This document shows, piece by piece, positions 11,401-21,740 of a DNA stretch of 64,000 nt (within the stretch, counting starts at the first letter, position 1; the number at the start of each line of letters is the position of its first letter). The DNA is from Microvelia longipes (taxonomy: Eukaryota > Arthropoda > Insecta > Hemiptera > Veliidae), in assembly GCA_018340805.1 (NCBI GenBank), contig JACMZG010001911.1, positions 37,862,347-37,926,346 of the forward strand, written 5' to 3'. The notes below the pieces were generated by a model, which was not told where the DNA came from, searched no databases, and worked only from the letters and a program-made list of their open reading frames with translations. The translations under genes were made by a program, and so were the position numbers.

Positions 11401-14394
11401 AGTTATATTTGATTTAATACCTACGTTTCAAACATCTAGTTAGTTAAATTAAATTCATGCAGTAGAATTTATGATTTCGTTTCCTAGTTATATTTAGTAT
11501 CTTTTCTTATTTTTTTGTGTTTTGGTAGATTCTGAAGATGCTTACGAGAATAGGTAAATAAATACTAATTAAAAAAAGTTTAATTAATAATGGTCTACGA
11601 TTATAGGATTATTGAATTTCATAACAAGCTTTTTAATTCCAACATAAAATCAATTTATATAATTACTAACTTAGATATTTGACAAGAAGTGGAGCAAGAG
11701 GTTTTAGATTAAATAAAGTGAAATAAATAGAAAAATGTATGCCTCTAGAAATCAAACAGGACAAGAAGGAAATAATAGGGAAAATATACGCTCTTTTTCG
11801 ATGAAAGAAAACGTTTTTTTCATTTCTAGGGAAATTGTGATTGTTCATTTTCCTTAATTATTCTTTTTTCTTTGTTTCGTTTACAATTTATTTGAATAAA
11901 CTAATTCATTAAAAACGTCAAATTATATAAGTGACAAATTTTAGGATACAAGGAGAGATTAGGGGGAATTTTAGGGGGGGAGATTAATTCCTCATTAACT
12001 TATCACGACAATAAATAAATTTTTGACTTATTAAACAGTATTTTTTATATATATTTTTCAAGCAAATGTACTCAGCTCTTTTTGTGATTGAATTAATTAT
12101 ATTATTACTCCATTCCCTAAAAATTTACAAAAATATTATATCACTTATAAGATTTATATTAATTGACGAATAAGATAAAATCGCGGTGATCTTATTAAAA
12201 TTATCTCACTAAGTTATATTCAAAATAATGAATAAAATATAATGATTTATCTTTGTGAAATAAGTACAATATATTTTATGTAGCAACTTAACGTAAAAAG
12301 TAAAATAAAGAAGAAGATAAAATTAAACAATAAAATAAACGTTGCAATTTGATGCTGTCTTTGAATAAACCATAAAATAAGTGAGAAATAAAAAGTCTTT
12401 AATTCAGAGCCATATTTTTTTATTCTTAATATTCTATGTCCCTTGTTATAAAAATTTAAGTGGTACCATTATCTTTGGAGGGTAATGTAAGAAAACTCCT
12501 ACTTAGTTTTATTTTTGCCCCTTAAGGACGTCTTCTTAAAAAAAAGAAATAAGTATCGATCAGTTTTTTAAAAGGATATTTTATCGATAAATAAAATTTA
12601 TAGGATCTACAAAAAATTAAAGGGTCAGTGACGAAAAAGGTTTAAAAACCTTGGTCGGCATTACTTTATTACACATGCTTTTTGGTTTTTTATTGACCCT
12701 GGGTACAATGATTACTTGAGACTAACACCATAATGTCTATTTTTATAACTATCAAATAATTAATCTACTAGCCGCCATGTCAGTTTTTGAGTCAGTATTA
12801 ACAAACGACATGAACCTTTTTCAATAAGTAGTAATTAATCAAATAAAACTGACAAAAGGTAAGGTGTGCTGTTTTTCAATATTGTTTCACCTCTTTGCGT
12901 TGCAGTTAAGTAAATATAAGACCTTCTTGCTTGGGAGCACGCATTTAAAAAACTTTCACACCATATGGGGACCCCTGTGATTTTATATTTTTTTGTAGGT
13001 CTGTTATCAACATTGATAACATTAAATTGTATGATTCTCTTTATCTATCAAAAAATATCAGCCCACGCAAAAATAACCTATGTAAAAAAAATACTAAAAA
13101 AATAAAAATAACGGATGTAAGCTTATACTTATAGTTAAATGACACGTAAATATAATTAAAAATTAATTAGATACTAGGAGTACCTAAGAGTAAAACGCGG
13201 TCATTATACTTCAGTGGTGTTAAAATTCAAGCAAGCAACCATACAACCCACTCTCTCAATCATTCTGCTATTTTTTCTCACCATTTACTATTATCATAAA
13301 TAGAAATCGCGTAGTATCTTACTGAGTAATTTTTGAATTCTTAGTGAGTACGATGAGTAATTTTTAAAGTGAAGATTCTAACTCAACTCAAACTTTTAAA
13401 TACATAGCATAAGATTTAAATACATAGCATTATATGTAGTTATGAGTAAAATAGAAAATTGTATTGAAATTGTATGGAAAGTTAAAACTTTCCACTGATT
13501 AATTTCCATATATTATTGATCAAGTTTGTCCAGAGATTTTTCCTTCGTGTTTGTTTTAGCCTCGTTAAGTTAAACTGATTTTGTAGTTTTATTACGCATA
13601 CTGATGTTATGGTTAGAATATACGTATACGTATAATGCCAAGTTTTTTTGACCTACTAGAATTTTCAATGCATTATTTGAAATTCCCGTATTCATTATGT
13701 CATTTAAGATTCCGTAAACCTTCCTACCACATGATGTAATTTTATACATTACCCGATATGTTTTAAATTTCCTTATCTTACATGTATCTATATATCTAAA
13801 CAAATTTAAAGTCATGCCTAATACACAATTTACTTTTTCAAGATCTACATTCCCTTTAGCCGATTACTTCAGTAATTACCAACCCTTTTTTAAAATTATT
13901 TACCTAGTAGGTAATTTAATTTTAATTGTAATTTTAATTCTTATTTGCATTTAAATTTTGTAAGAAGCCTTTCCCTGAAATTGATTTCTATATAAAATCG
14001 CCATTTTGATGTTGTTTATACAACGGAAACAGGACCTATACAACGCTTTGTTGTAAGAAATTGATCAATAAGGTGTGATGATGAGTTAGAAGTTTAATAA
14101 TATATATTTTAAAAATTATTCTTAAAGAAACGCTCTCATTCCTTTTTCTTGAAAATGAACAACATTGTTTACTTTCCTTAACTGAAAAATGTACTTTATA
14201 CTTTATTAATAACTTAAAATTACCTTTTTTAAAAAAGATCAAAAGACTCTTTTAGAAGTAAATTAACATTGTATGACTTAACTTTTTTAGTTATGTTTGG
14301 CTGTAAAAAGGGCGCAAACTAAGTATTACATTTATTTTCACACTTTTTCCCTGATCCAAAATTTTCACCTACTGCAAAAAGATAAGTTTTTATT
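8402..14394. other. Long AT-rich gene-free stretch
   Basis: About 6 kb with no supportable gene. There is a short family C-like piece near 8560, a perfect TGCCGACA/TGTCGGCA hairpin at 9283-9305, and a GGGTCA...TGACCC inverted pair near 12622 and 12703. The open frames at 11666-11848, 13570-13815 and 14036-14242 (minus) have AT-driven composition (K, N, I, F rich) and no domain, so they are taken as chance. Confidence 0.5.
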
Positions 14395-14690
14395 TTGTAT
14401 GGTATATTTGGTAACCGGACTTATCCGTTTCAGGTGATTAAAGGCCTCCTAAATAGTCTTCACAAAGCTGTCTGGCTGTATGTGTGTGTGTGTGAGTCTG
14501 TTATCATCGTAGCTCCTATAGTGTATTTATGCTATTGAGTTGAAACTTTGTACAAAAATCACAGTTGTGCTATTCGGAAAATATTTTTATATGACGTCAT
14601 TAACCCGCAATAAAGACACGAAGAAAAGACGAGAAAAACCATAATACGCGAAAAAATTATGTGACCGGATTGAGATTTGGAGTAATATTG
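14395..14690 (-). repeat. Dispersed repeat family A, copy 3 (partial)
   Basis: Family landmarks in reverse orientation: TATCCGTTTCAGGTGATT, a TGTGTGTGTGTG run near 14484, ATCGTAGCTCCTATAG, TTTATGCTA, GTGCTATTCGGAAAATA and a TGACGTCA site near 14593. The 5S-like edge is missing. Confidence 0.75.
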
Positions 14691-15334
14691 CCTTAGCTAT
14701 TATTGTATACCTTTTATTGGTATCTGCCAAATTTGTATCTCCTCTATTACGTCTTAGCTATTTAGTCGTTCCGGTATGAAGACTACCAACCTGTTTTATC
14801 CATTATATTACATTCGTTTACTGGATTTCCCGGAAGTAGGTTTAGTTGAAATCTTCAGAGCCCAATTATATTTCAGCCAACTGTTGCGTTGCCTGGGATC
14901 CTAGTTATAAAAATATATCCAATAAAAGTGTTGCTATAGGCAACATCTGGGCTTATCATTTTCCTTAAAGGGTCTAAATTAGGGTACTATATGAACTTAG
15001 AAATTGGGTACTATAGAATATAGAATCAAACTGGTAAGCATTTGTATTGATTTCCCTTGAAATATATCCAAACTTCTGTTTGTTAGTTACAAAACCATGC
15101 GTATTTATTGTTTGTTAAAATCCATGCGTATTTATTGTTTGTTAAAAAACCATGCGTATTTATTGTTTGTTAAAAAACCATGCCTAATTATAGTAAAGGT
15201 TTAACTTCATTATGACCATCATAATTATTTTTTAAACTAATTCTTTTAGAAATTTATCAAAGTATTTATAGAAAAACCCTTTATTGTTGGCGAAAATATT
15301 TTGCGCAAAGGAACATTCTACATTCAAAGGAAAC
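14691..15334. repeat. Gene-free stretch with a 28-bp tandem array
   Basis: The array at 15096-15185 has three full copies and part of a fourth of a 27-28-bp unit that begins CATGCGTATTTATTGTTTGT. Unit starts are at 15096, 15123, 15151 and 15179. Units are nearly identical, so the array is young. The rest shows nothing recognisable. Confidence 0.85.
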
Positions 15335-15570
15335 ATCTTTTTGGGGCTCTCAAGGCTCTGGGTAACCTCATTGAAACCTCCTCTAAGCGTGTTAAGGTGA
15401 TAATATTACCTTGCCTTAAGCAATTGATGTCTGCTTTTTACACATTGAATTTTTTACTGTAACTTTGTGCTTATTTAATTATATTAATGGTTGAAGGTGT
15501 TTTGATTACTTTTGAGTTTTTAAAATTCGTCCCATAGGGCTCCTCTTGTAATAATATCGGGGTACCTCAG
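15335..15570 (+). mobile_element. Worn hAT-type MITE, third copy of the family
   Basis: It shares GGGGCTCTCAAGG, GTAACCTCATTGAAACCTCC, a GTTAAGG...TAATA block and CTCTTGTAATAATATC with the complete copies at 34400-34716 and 50775-51097. Both terminal inverted repeats are missing or degraded, so it is dead and older than the other two. Confidence 0.65.
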
Positions 15571-15927
15571 ACCTCTTCCTTGCATATTCAACTTGTAATA
15601 CTTTGGTATTAAAAGCTCAACGCTCGACATTAGAATTATTAAGTTACATAATACCTAGGGTGTATAATATAAAAGTTAATGAAAGCTAAAACTAGAAATA
15701 CCGTAATATGTAATCTCTATTACATAATAGAGAAATTTTTTTTGGCGGCTGTAAAATAGGCACTTTACATTCTCAAAAAAGTAGGTTAAATGCATTTTTT
15801 ATCGTCTGTGAATGTTTCGTAGTCTTTTACTTTTAGCGACTGAAAAAAAGTATAGAACTGTCGCCTGTGAAGTTCCTTAAATGTCCACTACGTGGGCGCT
15901 AGTAGTTTAAAACAAGTTTATTATAAA

Positions 15928-16174
15928 TGTAGGATATAAAGAAATAAACAAACATTAATTAATAAAAACTTAATTATTTAATTATAAAATTAAACTTTAT
16001 ATAACTTAATCGTTCTTGCAGACGATAGTTGTACAATTGTAGTTGTTGTAACTATTGTATCGATAGTTGCACTGTCTGCAAGAACGATTAAGTTATGTCG
16101 GTTTGAGTTTCATTTTATAATTAAATAATTAGGTTTTTATTAATTAATGTTCGTTTATTTCTTTATATCCTACA
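15928..16174. mobile_element. Palindromic TG...CA element, LTR-like, inside family B
   Basis: It starts TGTAGGATATAAAG and ends CTTTATATCCTACA, with nearly perfect inverted arms of about 100 bp around a short centre (about 16025-16070). It is absent from the family B copy at 34.7-35.3 kb. It can be read as a foldback MITE, or as two ~100-bp LTRs head to head. In the second reading the right half (16071-16174) starts TGTCTGCAAGAACG, ends CCTACA and is followed after two bases by the tRNA-complementary segment, as in copia-type elements. No open frame and no second LTR in direct orientation are visible. Confidence 0.6.
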
Positions 16175-16176
16175 AA

Positions 16177-16207
16177 GGGTTATGGGCCCAGCACGCTTCC
16201 ACTACGC
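16177..16207 (-). other. Initiator tRNA-Met fragment in antisense (copia-type primer-site-like)
   Basis: Thirty-one bases beginning GGGTTATGGGCCCAGCACGC are the reverse complement of the 5' half of eukaryotic initiator tRNA-Met, from the D arm through the CAU anticodon loop (about residues 11-41). Drosophila copia primes reverse transcription with a cleaved 5' half of this tRNA, and its site begins GGTTATGGGCCCAG. Here the match runs about twice as long as the usual copia site, as if part of the tRNA primer itself had been copied. It is not an intact tRNA gene: the acceptor stem and T arm are missing. Confidence 0.75.
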
Positions 16208-16690
16208 ATAATAATATGATAATAATAATAATCAATTATCTAGAATCGATAACATATAATTATCCTTGTTTTCCTTTTGTTTATCAAATAAATACGTTTG
16301 TTAAAGAAGTTTTGTTATTTTTGGAAAGTGAGTTATGAATTATTTACTGTCCATGATTTATAATTTATTATCAAATAATCAGGGATAGTGATTTAGACAT
16401 TGAAAATATGCCGGCAAAATTGAAACTTTTGGCCAACGAGACGATTGAAGGAAATGTACCGGCGATTTTTTATACAATACACTGATTTTCTTTTTAATAG
16501 TTGTTTACTATTACTTCGCCTGCAAAAAATTGCCCATGCTATACACGACCGGAATAGATTTTTTTGCCTCGGCCTTTTTTACAGTCTCGCTTCGCTCTAC
16601 AATAGTCGCCACGGTAAAAAAATACTTTCTTCGCAATCTTGTAACATAATATACTATTATACTGTCCTCACAAAGCATTAAACACCTACA

Positions 16691-17199
16691 GTAGTCGGTG
16701 AAAAAAATTAAAAATGATGTACAGTTCAATTAAAAAAATGATGGTGTAAAGTTTAAAAAAAGCTTCAGCTCTGGAGATAGGTATTATATCCTCTTTGATC
16801 ATTCAAAGAAATTCATTGAACGAAAATTGTTATTTGTAATTTGTATGAAATTAAAGATAGGATTAATGATTAAGTGAAACCAAAAAAATTTGAACAAATA
16901 TCCTACAAACAGAAATAAATAGAAATAGAGGTAGCAATAAATAGAATACTAAATAAGTAATTGAGTTGAACAAGTCCACTGTTCTATAAAGCACGCGTTA
17001 ATTATTTATTATGCCTTTTCTTCTTCTTTTTTTTTGTTTTTTTTTTTATTTTTTCTTTAATATTAAAAGAAACTACATCATTTCTTGCTAAAATATGTAA
17101 ATAAGAAGAAGTATGAAATAGTAGTCGTGGAAAAATAGTTATATCAGTTATGACTCAGTTGACGTAGGTGCAGTACTAAGAAAGCTCAGTTTCTCAGTG
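16691..17199. other. AT-rich DNA, nothing recognised
   Basis: No gene or repeat recognised. A pyrimidine-rich run lies at about 17009-17060. Confidence 0.5.
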
Positions 17200-17208
17200 T
17201 CATGTTTT

Positions 17209-17349
17209 TAACAGCTTGTTTCTCAGATTCATATAACAGCTTGTTTCTCAGTATCATATAACCGCTTGTTTCTCAGTATCTTATAACAGCTTATTTCTTA
17301 GTTTCCTATAACAGCTTGTTTCTCAGTATCAAATAAGAGCTTATTTTTA
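17209..17349 (+). repeat. 25-bp tandem array
   Basis: Five to six copies of a 25-bp unit, core CAGCTTGTTTCTCAGTATCA, with a few substitutions per copy. It ends about 40 bp before an inverted-repeat element (17385). Confidence 0.85.
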
Positions 17350-17384
17350 TCAGCATACAGGAAGTATAGTGTTTAAAGGCTTAA

Positions 17385-17975
17385 AAAGCCGTTAATTGTA
17401 GTTAAATAAAGGAATTAACTGTTTTTGTTGGATCATAAACGTTAATCAGTAATGATCGTGGTCACTGATGGTGACACGTGGATGGTTGACAGGTGGAAAT
17501 AAAACTAATATATTTGGTGTCTAAGGGCGAGCAAAGCAAGTTCGAGAACGTGTCGCAGCATAAATTTAGGTATTATTATATTTTGAGGACTAGCGAAGCG
17601 ACTAGTAAGGAGAAGCGTAGCCAATCCGATGTGGTGAGGAGGATTCCATGTACCCCGTACCCGATTTCTTAAGATTAAGATCAATTGTTGAAATAGATAT
17701 TTTAACAAGTACTATATTTAACTTATTAAAACAAAAGAATTTTTACATTTATAAGCTAAGGGTACTAAAAGTACTACAAGACAATTTTCTGTGTAAATAG
17801 GATCAAACAATGTTTATGTCATCAAACTGTTTGTTGACATAAATTTATATTTATGTCATTAATTTACACCTGTTACCCTTCCAGGCAGTGACCACGTTCA
17901 TTACTGATTAACGAGTATGATCCAAAAAAACAGTTGATATTAATTTATTTAAATACAATTAACAGTTTTTTAAAT
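17385..17975. mobile_element. Inverted-repeat DNA transposon remnant, about 590 bp
   Basis: Left arm (17388-17487): GTTAATTGTAGTTAAATAAA, AACTGTTTTTGTTGGATCAT, GTTAATCAGTAATGATCGTG and GTCACTG. The right arm (17885-17966) is the reverse complement in the same order. Between them lies a family C segment (about 17505-17700: GCGAGCAAAGCAAG, GCGAAGCGACTAG, GCGTAGCCAATCCGATG) and a TTTATGTCAT inverted pair. The open minus frame 17505-17708 lies in the family C part and is not credited as a gene. Target duplication not resolved. Confidence 0.65.
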
Positions 17976-18239
17976 TAATATAAATTTAAATAAAAGACTG
18001 ATTAAAATCAGTCTTATATTAAGAAACTATTTGACATAAACAATCAAAGAACAGTATTAGAGGTTAGCTTATCTAGCTGTCTTAAAGAGTTTATCTCTGC
18101 ATCCTGTTTTCAATTATAGCCTCTTTGCTTTGATAAATCAATTATTTCAGTTATTAGAGTAAGAAAATCTAATTAGGTTTACTACAAAGCTAAGTTAATA
18201 GACCTACTTTTACTTTCCATTTTTCACAAGAGTGAAATC

Positions 18240-18350
18240 GAGAGCAACTATATTTATAGTAGACATACTCTATTTATAGTAGACATTCTATAAATATATA
18301 GTAGACATACTATATTTACTATACTTTAACTTTGAGTTAAAGTATACTAC
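18240..18350. repeat. Short tandem repeats plus hairpin
   Basis: TATAGTAGACATACT-like units recur three to four times. A hairpin with TACTTTAACT/AGTTAAAGTA arms follows at about 18320-18344. Confidence 0.7.
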
Positions 18351-18574
18351 GTTATTATACTGTAACTTTGAACCTTAAGACATAAATTAATGTGAAACTT
18401 TAATGGGATGCTTTTCTTGTGATGAGAACTCTTTTTTTGATGATGTCCCATACAACTTGTGAATTTTAGGTGTCCCGTAGAACAATGGGTTTTGCAAAAA
18501 AATATATATAAAAAATGAAAATTGGGAGGTATACTTTTATTAGCTTGTTGGGTTTCCCAATTACCCAAAGTGTA

Positions 18575-18865
18575 AAAATTGGACAATATAACTCAAAATT
18601 AAAGATTAGATATTGACATTAGAAATATTTGCCAAGAGTAAAAATGCCTTATTTTTGGTTAAAGAAAACAAATCATTTAATATGTTTATTAAATTTATTA
18701 ATTTTTAAGACTTACTATTCTCAATAACTCTAGCAGTATTAGAGACTATAAATAACCTTATATGAGGGTAAGATAATAAATTATTAGTGCTCTTAAGCCA
18801 AAATTAGGGTGTTTTTGCTCTTGGCAAATTCTTTTTAATGTCAATACTTAAGCTTTAATAATTAA
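18575..18865. mobile_element. MITE, family D, with about 50-bp inverted ends
   Basis: The left TATTGACATTAGAAATA... TTGCCAAGAG is mirrored on the right as CTCTTGGCAAATTC... AATGTCAATA. Homology to a copy near 60.02-60.13 kb extends about 50 bp further out (AATTGGACA...AACTCAA), so the true ends may lie outside the strongest inverted block. A TA dinucleotide flanks the inner repeats on both sides, which would fit a Tc1/mariner-type duplication. A third piece lies at 50206-50235. No open frame. Confidence 0.65.
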
Positions 18866-21489
18866 ATAAAATGACTAGTTCTTATACTTATTGCACTTTT
18901 CCTCTCCTAAATAGTTGTCTTATACAAAATATGCTAGTACTTATATCAGTCCTATTCACTCCTAGAACTCAAAAAGCCATCAAATATTTTTAAATATTCA
19001 AATATATGTGGTTTGAATGTCAAGCATGGAAGGGTTGATAAGTTTGTTAATTAACAGTTCCCTTAAAAAAATGATCAGTTTCATCCTTAATCTTAGTTTA
19101 AAATGGCATCGATACTAAATTATTCAAGAAAAATTATATTGTGGTGACAGTCTTCCTTGAACCTCAACGTAATTAACAATATAATCATACTAATCAAATT
19201 CAAAGCACGTCTTTTACATGTACTGATATCCCCCAGGCCACTCTTTATCTCCAAAATTAAAATATTTTCTTTAAAAATATTATTGAAAAAGTCTCCTAAA
19301 CAGTTGCAATATAAAATGTGTAGTAAGTCAAAAGTAAAATCTTTTGTATATATACAAAAGATTAATATTTTCAAAATCTAAAGTATCTATAATGCTTTAC
19401 ATAAGAATAAAAGTTAAATTTATTTAATGGGTATTATATTGTTACGCAGATATATTGTCATACTATAGTTATAATCCTTATGATAGAAATTTCGGGCTAA
19501 GTTTTGTTCGCATCAAGTGCTGTAACTAATCAAACACGTAAAATCGATATAAGTGAGTTATAGCTTTACAAAACTTTTTTCTTGCTTTGAAATTATTACT
19601 TTTTTATGCCTCTGTATTTAGCTTTGACACATAGATTAGCGTCGTTTGTATTTGGTAAAAACATAAACCATAGCTTTAGCAGTTTCTACGTCTTTGTGTA
19701 TTTTTCTTTCATTATTTTATCATGAAAATGTTGATAGTTTAGTGATATTTAATTAAGTTTATTAGTTATTTGTGTAACAAGGCAGGAAAATGGAATATTG
19801 CTGACTAGTTTGAAATTTTACCACCGTGATGAAGGAAGCCAAGGCAATTGATTTACAATTTGACGGTCAAGTCTCAGCCGAGGTAAAAAGAACTAATTTA
19901 TAAGTGTCAGTAATGTTTCATTTTCTGGCTTGTAGCTTAAAATATTTTAATACAATATATCACACTTGGGAGCCTCGACCCGGTCAAATAGCTTTTTTTA
20001 ACCTAAAATGGATTTGTGCGAAAGAAATAGATTGGACATCCTTCATAATTTGTGGAGCCCCAAAAATCTAGGAGGAGAGGCCCTTCAAGAATACTGTAAT
20101 TATTAGCCCTGAAATTCAGAGTCCTCGACTCAAAATAAAGAGTTAACTTATGTTTACAAGAAATGATTTACTTAACCTGCCTAGGCTCGAAAAGTAGCTG
20201 TAAATATAACCAATTACTTGATTTATTAACAAACCTAAATTTATTTCAGTAATTCTTCATTTTTTTGCCATGAGCAGCTAAAATAATATAATATTTTCAA
20301 AAATTTTTCCCCTGTTAGATACAACAAGCAAGTAAATGAGAAAAGGATGTCCTCTACTATCAGACAGCTGATTCTCGTTCTTTTTGCAACGCTACGCTAA
20401 AAAAATCATTTCAACCCTTATAAAAATAAATAGATATATTAAAGTACAATTTAATTAAAACTGACTGTATTATGGAAGATTTCAGTTCAGACACAACAAC
20501 CAAATATTTGTAGAGTGCCCATTGGTTCAAGTCCTTACGCTATAAACCCTACAAATGAAAAGCATAAGGCTGTAAAAGCTCAAATTTAGTTTACTGCATC
20601 GTTTTTGCGAACGGTTACGATTTATCAAGCGTTGTAGGGCTGAAAAACGCGACTCAAATCTACCTCTGCAGTAAATTTAAACACGCCAGTTCTGGTGCAT
20701 ACAATTGTGCTTGTATTTTTTGATCACTCATGCAGAACTGATCGTTAGGTGGCTGCAATAAGTTGATTGTTACATTATATTTGATGTACCTCAGCATGCA
20801 TAAAATCCTCCCAGTTCTGGCCCACTTGGTATTAAAACCTTATTTTGTGCCTTTATTTTAGAAAAAGGCACATGGAACATTACATAGAAATTTATTTACT
20901 TTGCTTAAATGGTCTTAGAAAAAAGTTTTACTGTGACAAATATTTAAATTAGAAAATACAGCGTGAAAAATAAATAAAACATTTTATTTTTAGAGAAAGA
21001 TTAATATATTACCCTGTTGAAAAACATGCAAAAGATTTTTACAAAGAATTCCTTTCTGGTGCAATAAACCTTGATTTTCTCGTAGATATTGCGGTCATAC
21101 CTCAAAAACCACAGCGTGGATGTGTGGAATAATATCTTTTGGCTCTCTTTAGATGAGAATTTTTTTAGCCATAATGATTTTTGCTTGACATAGAAGGGGG
21201 AGGAAAAGTTAAAAAGAAAATACATACAAAGAGAAGAAATTTCGCTGTATTCTGTAGATGTAACGGATTTAATTTTTATCTTAGCTTTCGCCTTTAAAAG
21301 ATTTTAATACAAAGAACTTTCAGACCTAAAGATTTATTTGTACATCTAGTATATATGTCATGTAACGTTAAATTAATTTTAATGTAATTATGTATCGACA
21401 TCTAATGTTTTGCATTAAACTTCCTTTTCACCTGAATCTTAAACATAATAGGTAAATGTCATAAATATAATTTCTGCTTCCCTACATTC
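18866..21489. other. AT-rich DNA around a possible exon
   Basis: Apart from the exon candidate at 19829, nothing is supported. The paired frames at 19120-19381 on both strands are chance overlaps. A slightly GC-richer stretch at 20640-20830 contains CGCCAGTTCTGG and CCAGTTCTGGCCC words but shows no gene. Confidence 0.5.
19829..19882 (+). CDS. Possible short first coding exon, product unknown
   Basis: An ATG opens 18 codons (MKEAKAIDLQFDGQVSAE) that end exactly before a donor-like GAG|GTAAAAAG. Codon and residue composition (D, E, Q, G, A, K) is unlike the I/N/K/F-rich chance frames around it, and the local sequence is less AT-rich. No family is recognised, and no partner exon in phase 0 was found in the window. 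It could be a true 5' exon of a host gene or a transposon remnant. Confidence 0.3.
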
Positions 21490-21740
21490 TAAAAGAAAAG
21501 AAAAGCATTACATAAACAAATTTAACACCCACTTTTTTCATCAAATTTTGCTGTTGATGCATCTACGGATCCAAACTTTAATGAGACTTTGCACAAAAAA
21601 TATGTTCTTTCAGAGGAAGAACCAATTAGATTTCGGGTTTATACAACAACAATAACAAATAATATAACAACAACAAATCTCAGAGTGTTAAAATGGCATC
21701 TTCAAACGTTACCGAAAAATCAGAAAAAAATCAGAAACCA
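21490..21740 (-). repeat. Dispersed repeat family C, partial copy
   Basis: Same orientation and order as 5060-5760: AAAAGCATTACATAAACAAA, ACACCCACTTTTTTCATC, GATCCAAACT, a TTGCACAAAAA run, CAATTAGATTT and AAAATGGCATCTTC. It is diverged but collinear. Confidence 0.6.

Larger units (their letters stand above)
15745..16690 (+). repeat. Dispersed repeat family B, copy 1, split by an insertion
   Basis: It matches in order, and in opposite orientation, the copy at 34725-35330. Landmarks are GGCTGTAAAATAGGCACTTT at the start, TTCTTAAATGTCCACTA-like text, CTTGTTTTCC...TTTGTTTATCAAATAAA, GGAAAGTGAGTTATGAA, GCCGGCAAAATTGAAAC, TCTCGCTTCGCTC and CTTTCTTCGCAATCTTG at the end. About 335 bp (15925-16262) are absent from the other copy and hold the palindromic element described separately. 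Two overlapping open frames near 16445-16729, one per strand, are inside the repeat. Confidence 0.75.

Noticed and set aside
13570..13815. 81-codon minus frame as a gene
   Set aside because: I/K/N/Y-rich, no domain, no splice or promoter context; expected by chance in AT-rich DNA.
17209..17349. CRISPR array
   Set aside because: Units are contiguous 25-bp tandem repeats without unique spacers, in a eukaryotic sequence.
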